Shown in pieces: positions 14,897-23,131 of a stretch of 32,365 bases of DNA. Within the stretch, counting starts at the first letter, position 1; every line of letters starts with the position of its first letter. Where the stretch lies: contig QIHI01000001.1 in assembly GCA_003230915.1 (NCBI GenBank), positions 1 to 32,365 of the forward strand, written 5' to 3'. Position numbers and translations under genes: made by a program. The stretch comes from Kiritimatiellales bacterium (lineage in GTDB: Bacteria; Verrucomicrobiota; Kiritimatiellia; Kiritimatiellales; Pontiellaceae). The notes under the pieces are model-generated. The model was not told where the DNA came from and made no database searches. It saw only the letters and a program-made list of their open reading frames with translations.

Positions 14897-15938
14897 TCAA
14901 ATCCTTAAGGAATTTCGCCTTCATCTCTTCGTCCGGATAGAGCAACACCCGCGCATTCGGCTCGCAGACCATCCGCCGTGTATCCTGCCAGAAGGTAATC
15001 CGGTCGCCGGTCATGATATTACGCCCTTGTTTAACTTTAGGGTCGCCCTCGAGTACAAATTTTCCTTCGTCTGCATAGTAGGTAGCGCGGTCAGCCAGTG
15101 CTTTCCTCACGTCTGATTGGATTATTACCTCGACCAGCGCTTCAATCCAATCAATTTCGTTATTCTCTTTCAAATGAAGCCGTATCTGGCCGCAGTTCAT
15201 TGCACCACGCGGACCGCGCATCCGCACGTTCCCGTCAAACTTCGCCAGTGCCTGATCCTCGTCATAAATCAAACGATCGGAGCGGATTTCTGTATCCCTC
15301 CCACCCTGCGGAACCCCTTCTCCAGCTAAGCCCGAAATATCCGTAATCTCCAGTAGCGCATTCGGCTCGCACACCATCCGACGGCTCCCTTTCAGCCAAA
15401 AGTGGATTCGCTCGCCTGATAGCCGATTGGCCCCTTCCGAAAGCTGCGCGGCACCTTTCAGTTCGATCGCGCCGCTCGAAAAGTCGTAAGTCGCCCCTTC
15501 CGCCGTCGCGATGCGCTCCTCGCTCGTGATCCGCACGCCCTTGCGCGCCTCTATCAACTCTACTCGGTGATCCGCTGAAAACCGACCCACCAGCGTTTCA
15601 GTCTCTAACACGCCGCGATCCTCCTCCACGGTCACATCCTGATCCATTCGTACAAAACGCCGCTCATAGTCGAATACGAGCTTCTCGCCCGTAATCATTA
15701 TCTCGCCCGGAGCACGAACGACCTCTCCCATCTCCGCCAGCCGCTCGATAAGTTTGGAATAATCCTCGCCTTCCGATTGGACGATACGCCGGGGTTGATC
15801 GGGGGCAGTAATGGCGGAATTCGTCAGCGGTTGGATCGCTGCCCACTCAGCCTCATCTACCTCCGACCGCTCGCGCTTGGAACAAGCCGAAAGGAGCACC
15901 AACCCACTAAGCAAGATGCTGGGGAAAATCCGAATCAC
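14889..15938 (-). CDS. LptA/OstA-like LPS-transport protein, predicted lipoprotein with two OstA domains
   Basis: A 349-residue periplasmic protein located between lptC and lptB, the lptA position. It starts with a signal peptide and lipobox (LVLLSAC, Cys19), so it is predicted to be lipid-anchored, unlike soluble E. coli LptA. Two OstA/LptA beta-jellyroll copies are seen at about residues 77-195 and 217-332. Both end with the same motif, RRMVCEPNA, at 186-194 and 321-329, preceded by GERIHFW and GDRITFW. E. coli LptA has one such domain and about 185 residues. The duplication would give a longer periplasmic bridge segment. It overlaps the start of lptB by 8 bases and the end of lptC by 4. 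Function is inferred from the domain and context. Confidence 0.88.
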   Translation of the reverse strand: MIRIFPSILLSGLVLLSACSKRERSEVDEAEWAAIQPLTNSAITAPDQPRRIVQSEGEDYSKLIERLAEMGEVVRAPGEIMITGEKLVFDYERRFVRMDQDVTVEEDRGVLETETLVGRFSADHRVELIEARKGVRITSEERIATAEGATYDFSSGAIELKGAAQLSEGANRLSGERIHFWLKGSRRMVCEPNALLEITDISGLAGEGVPQGGRDTEIRSDRLIYDEDQALAKFDGNVRMRGPRGAMNCGQIRLHLKENNEIDWIEALVEVIIQSDVRKALADRATYYADEGKFVLEGDPKVKQGRNIMTGDRITFWQDTRRMVCEPNARVLLYPDEEMKAKFLKDLND

Positions 15939-16372
15939 AGTTCAAATCCCTTCATATTGGCCTGGGTCGACTCCTTCACCAAGACCTTCGAATCGTGCAG
16001 AATCTCGAAGCGGCCAGCCTCCGCCGACCACGTAAACCCTTGCCCGACCACCGTCATGAACTCCGATTCGATCAACACCCGCCCTTCCGAATGCGCCTGG
16101 CGCGAATCCATGTTGAAGAAGCAGTGCGGTGAGAAGACGGTCATCACCACTTTGCCATCCCTGTACATCTCGATCTTGAGATGGGTGATCTCCACCTCGC
16201 CGCCCTCAAGCACCGTGGCATGTTCCCCGTAGAGTTGCGCACGCAGTTGACCTTTTTCATCGTAGTCGGGAACGCGGAATCCCGCCACCTCCATACCGGT
16301 ACTAAGATCCTGCGCACCGGCAATGCCACACACACAAAATAGAACCAGAAAATAATTTAAAACACGCTTCAT
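15935..16372 (-). CDS. lptC: LptC-like LPS export periplasmic component
   Basis: A 145-residue protein with an N-terminal hydrophobic segment (KRVLNYFLVLFCVCGIAGAQ) that is a signal peptide or membrane anchor, followed by an OstA/LptC-like beta-jellyroll containing GFRVPDYDEKGQLRAQLYGE and EGRVLIESEFMTVVGQGFTW. LptC sits in the LptB2FG complex and hands LPS to LptA. A Met five codons upstream (16387) is possible, but a GGAG sequence nine bases before the ATG at 16372 favours the latter. The order lptC-lptA-lptB matches E. coli. The jellyroll is short, so the LptC name relies partly on gene order. Confidence 0.82.
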   Translation of the reverse strand: MKRVLNYFLVLFCVCGIAGAQDLSTGMEVAGFRVPDYDEKGQLRAQLYGEHATVLEGGEVEITHLKIEMYRDGKVVMTVFSPHCFFNMDSRQAHSEGRVLIESEFMTVVGQGFTWSAEAGRFEILHDSKVLVKESTQANMKGFEL

Positions 16373-16473
16373 AAGTGACGACTCCATATTAAATAGACGG
16401 CTATATCTCCTTAACGCAAAGAACTTTTTCTACGAAACTTTGCGGGCTTCGTTCCTTTGTATTGAAACAGCAT

Positions 16474-18123
16474 CTACCCTACTTCAACAAGGCTCGGGGT
16501 GTAGTCCACCGGTGGCTTGTAGCCCAGTAGCGTAATGCACGTTGCCGCGAGACTCGCAATTCCCGCATCCGGAACATCGGCCTTCCGCACATTGGAAGTG
16601 CCAGCCGGGTCGTAAACCATTGCTGGAACTGGATTAAGCGAATGCGCCGTCTTGGGCAGCACCTTGCCCTCGCCATCGAGTTTCAATTCGCCGGTTTTCT
16701 TATCCAGCTCACACATGTCGTCCGAGTTACCGTGGTCGGCTGAACAGACCAGAATTCCGTTCGCTTTCTTCAGCGCTTCCACCAGCCTTCCAAGATTTTC
16801 GTCGACGGTCTCGATTGCCACTTTCACAGACTCCACCACGCCGGTATGGCCGACCATGTCGCCGTTCGGGAAATTGATCCGAATGAACTGGTATTCGCCA
16901 CCTTCGATAGCCTTCAGCACCTCGTCGGTAATTTCATCTGCCTTCATGCGCGGCGCATTTTCAAATGGGCAGTTGTCCGACGGGATTTCCATCCAGGTTT
17001 CGGTGTCGAACTTGCCGGAATTATTGCCGTTGAAGAAGTAGGTCACGTGGCCAAACTTCTGCGTTTCGGAAATGGCAAACTGTTTCACACCCGCATTGGA
17101 GAGATATTCGCTCATGGTGCGGTCAATCGCCGGTGGGGTGACTAGGTATTTTTCCGGTACGCCGAGATCGCCGTCATACTGCATCATGCCCGCATAGAGC
17201 ACATCCGGTTTCGGACCGCGGTTGAATTCGCTCAGCGCGTCAGCTTCGAACGCCTTGGTGATTTCCAGCGAGCGGTCGCCCCGGAAATTAAAGAAGATTA
17301 CACTGTCGCCATCAACGATCGGGCCAACAGGCACACCGTTGCGCTCGATCACACAAGCGGGAAGATCCTGATCGAGGATGCCGGGCTTTTCAGCACGGAA
17401 GGCTTCGATCGCTTCGCGCAGGGTGGCGAAGGTGCGCCCCTCGGCTTTCACATGGGCGGTCCAGCCTCGCTCGACCATGCTCCAATCGGCATTGTAGCGA
17501 TCCATCGTAATGTTCATGCGCCCGCCGCCGGAGGCAACGCAATAGTCGACCAAACCGTCGGCATTGATCTCTTCAAGAAACGTATCAAAACGCTCTACAT
17601 ATTCGAGCGCGGAGGTCGGCGGTACGTCGCGGCCATCGATTAGTGGATGGATACGTGCCGTTTTCACGCCTTCGGCCTTCGCACGGTTGAGCATCGCCTC
17701 AAGGTGGTTAATATTCGAGTGTACGTTTCCATCCGAAAGCAGCCCGATAAAGTGCAGGGTGGATTCCTTTTCATTCACATTGGCAACCAGTTCATTCCAA
17801 ACCTCGCCGTCGAACATCAGTTCGGATTCAATAGCCGCACCGACCAGTGCCGCGCCTTGTTCGAAGACTCGCCCGCAGCCGATTGCATTGTGACCGACCT
17901 CTGAGTTGCCCATGTCGCTGTCGTCCGGCAGGCCCACCGCCACGCCATGTGCCTTGATTTCATGGTAGACGGCATGCTCGCGGAGCCAATCCAGATTCGG
18001 GGTGTTCGCAATCTTCACATAGTCGCTCTCCGGATTCTTCCCGATCCCGACCCCATCCATAATCACCAGCACCACCGGCCCTTCAGGCCCGTCAAAAACT
18101 TCGTTCTTCTTTAATTTATTCAT
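16474..18123 (-). CDS. gpmI: 2,3-bisphosphoglycerate-independent phosphoglycerate mutase
   Basis: A 549-residue iPGM, the Mn-dependent glycolytic enzyme of the alkaline phosphatase superfamily. The catalytic serine is Ser74 in DSDMGNSEVGHNAIG. Other motifs are VVLVIMDGVGIG, HPLIDGRDVPPTSA, ASGGGRMNITMDRYNADW, FNFRGDRSLEI, NFPNGDMVGHTG and CSADHGNSDDM. Between the HGN motif and the TAHSLNPVP motif there is an insertion of about 20 residues relative to the shorter enzymes. The ATG at 18123 is preceded by GAGGAG seven bases upstream; the earlier TTG at 18138 is not needed. It lies 101 bases upstream of lptC on the same strand. Confidence 0.96.
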   Translation of the reverse strand: MNKLKKNEVFDGPEGPVVLVIMDGVGIGKNPESDYVKIANTPNLDWLREHAVYHEIKAHGVAVGLPDDSDMGNSEVGHNAIGCGRVFEQGAALVGAAIESELMFDGEVWNELVANVNEKESTLHFIGLLSDGNVHSNINHLEAMLNRAKAEGVKTARIHPLIDGRDVPPTSALEYVERFDTFLEEINADGLVDYCVASGGGRMNITMDRYNADWSMVERGWTAHVKAEGRTFATLREAIEAFRAEKPGILDQDLPACVIERNGVPVGPIVDGDSVIFFNFRGDRSLEITKAFEADALSEFNRGPKPDVLYAGMMQYDGDLGVPEKYLVTPPAIDRTMSEYLSNAGVKQFAISETQKFGHVTYFFNGNNSGKFDTETWMEIPSDNCPFENAPRMKADEITDEVLKAIEGGEYQFIRINFPNGDMVGHTGVVESVKVAIETVDENLGRLVEALKKANGILVCSADHGNSDDMCELDKKTGELKLDGEGKVLPKTAHSLNPVPAMVYDPAGTSNVRKADVPDAGIASLAATCITLLGYKPPVDYTPSLVEVG

Positions 18124-18165
18124 GGTTGTTCTCCTCAAATTTTCTATTTATCTCAATCGGTGGCA

Positions 18166-18194
18166 AATATGCCTTGCCCCACTCTTTCGAGCAA
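18166..18194 (-). promoter_or_regulatory. Candidate sigma-70 promoter of gpmI
   Basis: On the minus strand TTGCTC (18189-18194) and CATATT (18166-18171) are separated by 17 bases and end about 42 bases upstream of the gpmI start codon. Moderate match only. Confidence 0.35.
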
Positions 18195-18311
18195 TTTTAA
18201 ACGCGGCGGGATTAAAAATGATGTTCATGTTCGACACCCACGCAATCGATACGCCATGTTTTCCTGAACTCTACTTCTGGACAATTTCCTTATAAAAAAC
18301 CCCTCAAACCA

Positions 18312-18341
18312 TTGAGACAAAGGCTTAATAAAAACTAAAAT
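18312..18341 (+). promoter_or_regulatory. Candidate sigma-70 promoter of the SDR-kinase-gnd-larA operon
   Basis: TTGAGA (18312-18317) and TAAAAT (18336-18341) with an 18-base spacer, about 75 bases upstream of the SDR start codon. It lies in the A/T-rich part of the 292-base region separating the divergent gpmI and SDR genes. No operator was recognised. Confidence 0.4.
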
Positions 18342-18415
18342 CCATTTTTACTTGTGAAAATCAGGCACAACGACTATCCAAAACTCTCGATGCACGAAAT
18401 TAAAGGATGCGGGCC

Positions 18416-19231
18416 ATGAAAAACCTATTCGATCTATCCAACAAAGTGATCGCCGTAACTGGAGCAACCGGCGTATTGGCCGGTGGTGCGGCAAAATATC
18501 TTCAAGAACAGGGCGCGCACGTCGTCTACCTCGGCCGACGGAAGGAAAAAGTGGACGAGGCACTTACCGAAGCCTTGAAAATTTCCAAAAACTGTTTGGG
18601 CTACACCTGCGATGTGACCGACCAGACGTCCATCGATAACGTCCATAAAAACATCATCGCTGAACTTGGCCACATCGATGTACTCATCAACGGCGCCGGC
18701 GGTAACATGCCCGGTGCCACCATCGGCCCCGGCAAGGATGTGTTTGATTTGGACATGGACGACTACTCCAAGGTGCTCGACCTCAACCTAAAGGGAACCG
18801 TCATGCCTACCATGGCCTTCGCCAAGACCTTCAAGGCACAGGGCTCCGGTTGCGTGATCAACTTTTCATCGATGTCTGCGGCGCAAACGCTCACTCGCGT
18901 ACTCGGCTACTCCAATGCAAAGGCCGCCGTCGACAACTTTACCAAATGGATGTCCACCGAAATGGCCCTCAAATATGGCGACGGTATCCGTGTGAATGCC
19001 CTTGCCCCAGGATTTTTCATTAGCGACCAAAACCGCGCGCTGCTGATCAACGAAGATGGAAGCTATACGGAGCGCGGCCAGCAGGTGATCAACAAAACCC
19101 CCTTTCGCCGTTTCGGTAGGCAAGAGGAAGTCTTCGGTACCATCCACTTTCTTGCTTCGGATGCCGCTTCGTTTGTCACCGGTTCCGTCATTCCCGTCGA
19201 TGGCGGATTTTCAACATTCACAGGAGTCTAA
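18416..19231 (+). CDS. SDR-family oxidoreductase, D-mannonate oxidoreductase (fructuronate reductase) type
   Basis: A 271-residue short-chain dehydrogenase. The cofactor loop is TGATGVLAGGAAKYL, the catalytic tetrad motifs are NGAGG, SSM and YSNAKAAVDNF (Tyr and Lys spaced by three), and the end has VTGSVIPVDGGFSTFTGV. The segments LNLKGTVMPT and APGFFISDQNRALLINEDGS closely resemble the Bacillus UxuB/YjmF-type SDR that interconverts D-fructuronate and D-mannonate. It is the first gene of an operon with a PfkB kinase, gnd and a larA-like gene. The ATG at 18416 has AAAGG nine bases upstream and is preferred to the ATG at 18407, which overlaps that site. The SDR family is certain; the substrate is inferred. 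Confidence 0.85.
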   Translation: MKNLFDLSNKVIAVTGATGVLAGGAAKYLQEQGAHVVYLGRRKEKVDEALTEALKISKNCLGYTCDVTDQTSIDNVHKNIIAELGHIDVLINGAGGNMPGATIGPGKDVFDLDMDDYSKVLDLNLKGTVMPTMAFAKTFKAQGSGCVINFSSMSAAQTLTRVLGYSNAKAAVDNFTKWMSTEMALKYGDGIRVNALAPGFFISDQNRALLINEDGSYTERGQQVINKTPFRRFGRQEEVFGTIHFLASDAASFVTGSVIPVDGGFSTFTGV

Positions 19232-19233
19232 AA

Positions 19234-20307
19234 ATGACCGAAACCACACACAAAAAATATTCGCTGCTGGTTCCAACCAGCATGGGCGTTCGACTGACTC
19301 CGGCTGACTCTCAACCTTTCCATTGCAGCGACACCTTCAAAATGCAGGCCACCAGCGCAGAAAGCAACGTAGCGAGCATTGCTTCGTATCTCGGCATGCC
19401 GGTCAAGGTCTTAACTGCATTTGTTAAAGGCAGTCCCATCTCGCACTTTATCAAGGATAATATCAGAAGCCGCCGGATGGATTTTGAGGGACCGGAGTTT
19501 GAACAGACCAACCCATGGGGCTATCGCCATCAGATCAATATGGCCGACAGCGGCTGGGGCGCACGCGGACCGAGAGTTCAGAACGACCGAGCCGGTGAAG
19601 TCGGCCGGGAGCTCAGTGCGGATGATTTCGACCTTGATCGAATTTTTACGCAGGAAGGCGCTGAGATTGTGCATCTGTCGGGACTCATTGCAGCACTGTC
19701 GCCGAAGACGAGCCAGTTCTGTCTTGATATTGCCCGAATCGCCAAGAAAAACGGGTCAAAAATATCCTTCGACCTCAACCACCGAGCCAGTTTTTGGACG
19801 GGTAGAGAGGAAGAACTTGCCTCGGCATTTGCCGAGATCGCATCCCTTAGTGATATCCTGATCGGCAATGAAGAGGACTTCCAACTCTGTCTGGGCATCG
19901 AAGGCCCGGAGTCTGGCGGAAAAGGACTCGATGAAAAAATCGACGGGTTCAAAAAGATGATTGGGCGGGTTCAAGCCGCCTATCCTAACGCCAGCTACTT
20001 TGGAACAACGCTGCGTGAAGTGATTTCGGCAAACTCCCATATGTGGGGCGCGTTGGTGACCGATGGCAACGACTGGGAAATCATCAAACCTCGCGAAATC
20101 GGTGTTCTGGATCGCATTGGTGGTGGCGATGGGTTTGTCGGTGGGTTGCTTTACGGCATACTTAAGGGCTGGGATGTCAAAAAGTGTACTCGGTTCGGTT
20201 GGGCAAGCGGGGCGCTTGCGGCTACCATGCTGACCGATTATGCCCAACCCGCCGATGAAGATCAGCTTTGGAGCATTTGGGAAGGCAACGCGCGCGTTAA
20301 ACGGTAG
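19234..20307 (+). CDS. PfkB-family carbohydrate kinase (2-keto-3-deoxygluconate kinase-like)
   Basis: A 357-residue ribokinase-like enzyme. The PfkB C-terminal signature is present as DRIGGGDGFVGGLLYGIL, with the catalytic Asp in GGGD, and the N-terminal part has SAESNVASIASYLGMPV, the typical substrate-domain motif. FDLNHRASFW resembles KDG kinases (FDxNxRxxLW). It starts two bases after the SDR stop, and its ribosome-binding site (CAGGAG) lies in the end of that gene, so the two are coupled. If the usual route operates it would phosphorylate 2-keto-3-deoxygluconate. No mannonate dehydratase or KDPG aldolase gene is in the window, while gnd follows, so a sugar-acid substrate feeding 6-phosphogluconate is also possible. 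Confidence 0.8.
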   Translation: MTETTHKKYSLLVPTSMGVRLTPADSQPFHCSDTFKMQATSAESNVASIASYLGMPVKVLTAFVKGSPISHFIKDNIRSRRMDFEGPEFEQTNPWGYRHQINMADSGWGARGPRVQNDRAGEVGRELSADDFDLDRIFTQEGAEIVHLSGLIAALSPKTSQFCLDIARIAKKNGSKISFDLNHRASFWTGREEELASAFAEIASLSDILIGNEEDFQLCLGIEGPESGGKGLDEKIDGFKKMIGRVQAAYPNASYFGTTLREVISANSHMWGALVTDGNDWEIIKPREIGVLDRIGGGDGFVGGLLYGILKGWDVKKCTRFGWASGALAATMLTDYAQPADEDQLWSIWEGNARVKR

Positions 20308-20329
20308 ACAAATTTAAAAGGAGAGAGTG

Positions 20330-21778
20330 ATGAAAGCAGATATTGGATTAATTGGATTGGCCGTTATGGGCGAAAACCTCGTCCTCAACATGGAAAGCAA
20401 GGGATTCACGGTGGCGGTATACAATCGTACGGTGGCGAAGGTCGATGCCTTTATAGATGGCCGCGGTGCGGGAAAAAACTTCATCGGATGCCACAGCATC
20501 GAAGAACTATGCGCCAACCTTGAGCGCCCACGCAAGGTGATGATGCTTGTGAAGGCCGGAGACCCCGTAGATTCGTTCATCGAGCAAGTTCTCCCTTACC
20601 TCGAAGAGGGCGACATTATTATCGACGGTGGAAACAGCCACTATCCCGACACCATTCGCCGCACCGAATATGTTGAAAGTAAAGGCCTCCTCTATATCGG
20701 CACCGGCGTCTCCGGCGGCGAGGAAGGTGCCCTGCTCGGCCCGTCAATCATGCCCGGCGGATCGTCCGCTGCGTGGGATGCCGTGAAGCCGATCTTCCAG
20801 AAAATCTCCGCCCACACCGAAGCTGGTGAGCCCTGCTGCGAGTGGGTTGGCGAAGATGGCGCAGGCCACTTTGTCAAGATGGTCCACAATGGAATTGAAT
20901 ATGGCGACATGCAGATGATCTGCGAAACCTACCAAATGATGAAGGAGGGTTTAGGACTCTCCAACGAACAGATGCACGACGTGTTCAAGGAGTGGAACGA
21001 GGGGGAACTCGACTCCTACCTTATCGAAATCACCCGCGATATTCTTGGCTACAAAACCGATGAAGGCGAAGCCGTCATCGACCAGATTCTCGATACCGCC
21101 GGACAGAAAGGCACCGGCAAGTGGACTGCGGTTTCGGCACTCGACCTCGGCCAACCGCTAACGCTCATCGGCGAAGCCGTTTTCGCCCGGTGCCTCTCCG
21201 CGCTCAAGGACGAACGCGTCGAGGCCGCGAAGGTACTCTACGGTCCCTCCGTGGTATTCGACGGCGACCAGACCGCATTCCTCGATGACCTCAAGCTGGC
21301 GTTGTATGCCTCGAAGATCATCTCCTATGCCCAGGGCTACCAGCTCATGCGCGCCGCCGCCGAGGAGCATGGCTGGAAATTCGACAACGGATGCATTGCC
21401 CTCATGTGGCGAGGCGGTTGCATCATCCGCTCAGCCTTCCTTGGTAAAATTAAAGAGGCATTCGACACCAATCCCGATCTCGTCAACCTCTTGCTCGACC
21501 CATTCTTCAAAGACGCCATCGAAACCGCACAGTCGGCTTGGCGCCGCGTGGTGATGAAGTCCGTCGAACTCGGTATTCCGATGCCCGCCATCGGTGCGGC
21601 GCTGGCCTATTACGATGGCTACCGCACCGCCCGCCTTCCGGCCAACCTGTTGCAGGCGCAACGCGACTACTTCGGCGCACACACCTACGAGCGTCTCGAC
21701 AAGCCGCGCGGCGAATTCTTCCACACCAATTGGACTGGACGCGGTGGCGATACCTCCGCCTCGACCTATATTGTTTAG
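20330..21778 (+). CDS. gnd: 6-phosphogluconate dehydrogenase, decarboxylating
   Basis: A 482-residue enzyme that oxidises 6-phosphogluconate to ribulose-5-phosphate with release of CO2. The Rossmann motif is GLIGLAVMGENLVLNMESKG, followed by VAVYNRT (the NRT motif is typical of NADP use). The catalytic part includes IDGGNSHYPDTIRRTEY, GTGVSGGEEGALLGPSIMPG and GAGHFVKMVHNGIEYGDMQ, with the catalytic Lys in HFVKM. The C-terminus has RPANL-type and TNWTGRGGDTSAS segments. AAAGGAG six bases upstream supports the ATG at 20330 over the GTG three bases earlier. It belongs to the SDR-kinase-gnd-larA operon, an unusual setting in which gnd serves a sugar-acid pathway. Confidence 0.97.
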   Translation: MKADIGLIGLAVMGENLVLNMESKGFTVAVYNRTVAKVDAFIDGRGAGKNFIGCHSIEELCANLERPRKVMMLVKAGDPVDSFIEQVLPYLEEGDIIIDGGNSHYPDTIRRTEYVESKGLLYIGTGVSGGEEGALLGPSIMPGGSSAAWDAVKPIFQKISAHTEAGEPCCEWVGEDGAGHFVKMVHNGIEYGDMQMICETYQMMKEGLGLSNEQMHDVFKEWNEGELDSYLIEITRDILGYKTDEGEAVIDQILDTAGQKGTGKWTAVSALDLGQPLTLIGEAVFARCLSALKDERVEAAKVLYGPSVVFDGDQTAFLDDLKLALYASKIISYAQGYQLMRAAAEEHGWKFDNGCIALMWRGGCIIRSAFLGKIKEAFDTNPDLVNLLLDPFFKDAIETAQSAWRRVVMKSVELGIPMPAIGAALAYYDGYRTARLPANLLQAQRDYFGAHTYERLDKPRGEFFHTNWTGRGGDTSASTYIV

Positions 21779-21782
21779 TTTC

Positions 21783-21821
21783 TGTAAGGCTGGAAGGTTT
21801 TTTAAATATTCCAGCCCTACA
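21783..21821. repeat. Imperfect 13-bp inverted repeat between gnd and the larA-like gene
   Basis: TGTAAGGCTGGAA (21783-21795) and TTCCAGCCCTACA (21809-21821) pair at 12 of 13 positions around a 13-base A/T-rich loop. The inner 8-bp arms (GGCTGGAA/TTCCAGCC) are perfect. It lies in the 57-base gap between two cotranscribed genes and could be an extragenic palindromic repeat, a processing or stabilising hairpin, or a weak attenuator (a run of six T lies in the loop, not after the stem). Confidence 0.75.
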
Positions 21822-21835
21822 ATTTGGAGAAAAGC

Positions 21836-23116
21836 ATGATTAGTAAATTCGGAGAAGAGATTTCGATCCAACCGGATGAATTATGCAGGCTGGTTTTCCA
21901 ATGTTTAGAGCAGGCAGGAAAACTGGGCAAAGTGCTCATCCTCCCGCCGGATCACACGCGCCTGAATTCGATGGCGGGACCGATTACGGTAATGGTCTAC
22001 GAAAAGCTGACCGCCGAAGGGGCACAGGTAGATATCCTCCCCACCCTTGGAACACACAACCCGATGACGGATGCGCAGCTACGCATGATGTTCGGCGACT
22101 CGATTCCGTTGGAAACCTTCAAGGCACACGACTGGCGCAACGAGGTAGTTCGGAAGGGTTTGATTGAAGGGGAAATGCTCTCCGAGTGGTCGAATGGGAA
22201 GGTCGACTACACCGTCGGCGTCGAAGTGAATAAGATGCTGTTCGATGGCTACGATCTAATCCTTTCCATAGGCCAGGTTGTTCCGCATGAAGTGGTCGGC
22301 ATGGCGAACTATACCAAGAACGTGGTCGTTGGTGCAGGCGGCTCCGATATCATCAATAAATCGCACTTTCTCGGTGCGGTAGCAGGGATCGAAAATATCC
22401 TTGGCCAAACCGATACCCCGGTGCGCCGCTTGTTCAACCACTCGGTTGATGCCTACCTTTCCGATCTTCCGATCACGTATATCCTGACGGTGATGGAGCA
22501 GGATTATGAGTCCGGCGAAATGCATATGCGCGGGTTTTATGCCGGGGAAGAGGTTTCCGTTTTTGAAGAGGCCTGCAAACTGGCGCGCACGGTCAACATC
22601 ACCCTACTCGACCGCGAGCCGAAAAAGATCGTCGTCTACCTCGATCCGCACGAGTTTCAAAGCACGTGGCTGGGAAATAAGGCGGTCTACCGCACGCGCA
22701 TGGCCATTGCCGACGACGGAGAACTGATCGTACTCGCACCCGCGCTCAAGGAATTCGGCGAAGATCCAACCATTGATCGACTTATCCGTAAGTTTGGCTA
22801 TTACGGAACGCCCGCCACGCTCAAGGCCGTTAAGAACGATGCGGAATTGCACAATAACCTCGGCGCAGCGGCACACCTAATCCACGGATCGTCCGAAGGG
22901 CGCTTTAAAATCATCTACTGTCCCGGATCGGATATGACGCTCGACGAAATTCGCTCGGTTGGCTTCGAGGCTGTGGCCTACGATGAAATGGCTACACGCT
23001 ACAATCCCGAAACACTCAAAGACGGCTTCAACACGTTGCCTGATGGTGAAGAGATTTTCTACATCAGCAATCCCGCCCTCGGTCTCTGGGCCTATAAGGA
23101 AAAGTTTAGAGATTAG
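21836..23116 (+). CDS. LarA-family nickel-dependent 2-hydroxyacid racemase/epimerase
   Basis: A 426-residue protein of the lactate racemase (DUF2088) family, whose enzymes use a nickel-pincer nucleotide bound to a lysine. Residues corresponding to the LarA active site are all visible: Asp39 and Arg42 in PPDHTR, His74 in GTHNP, His151 in VPHEVVG, Lys161 in NYTKNVVVG and His177 in NKSHF. The spacing His-x9-Lys-x15-His is the same as in L. plantarum LarA (His174, Lys184, His200). Family members include lactate, malate and gluconate 2-epimerase enzymes. Placement after gnd and with a mannonate-type SDR makes sugar-acid epimerisation (D-mannonate/D-gluconate) more likely than lactate racemisation; this is inference. 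The ATG at 21836 has GGAG six bases upstream. Cofactor genes larB, larC and larE are not in the window. Confidence 0.9.
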   Translation: MISKFGEEISIQPDELCRLVFQCLEQAGKLGKVLILPPDHTRLNSMAGPITVMVYEKLTAEGAQVDILPTLGTHNPMTDAQLRMMFGDSIPLETFKAHDWRNEVVRKGLIEGEMLSEWSNGKVDYTVGVEVNKMLFDGYDLILSIGQVVPHEVVGMANYTKNVVVGAGGSDIINKSHFLGAVAGIENILGQTDTPVRRLFNHSVDAYLSDLPITYILTVMEQDYESGEMHMRGFYAGEEVSVFEEACKLARTVNITLLDREPKKIVVYLDPHEFQSTWLGNKAVYRTRMAIADDGELIVLAPALKEFGEDPTIDRLIRKFGYYGTPATLKAVKNDAELHNNLGAAAHLIHGSSEGRFKIIYCPGSDMTLDEIRSVGFEAVAYDEMATRYNPETLKDGFNTLPDGEEIFYISNPALGLWAYKEKFRD

Positions 23117-23131
23117 TCCATAAAAAAACTC

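Noticed and set aside
16415-16444. Inverted repeat CGCAAAG/CTTTGCG between gpmI and lptC as a terminator
   Set aside because: The stem is short, the loop is 16 bases, and no T-run follows.
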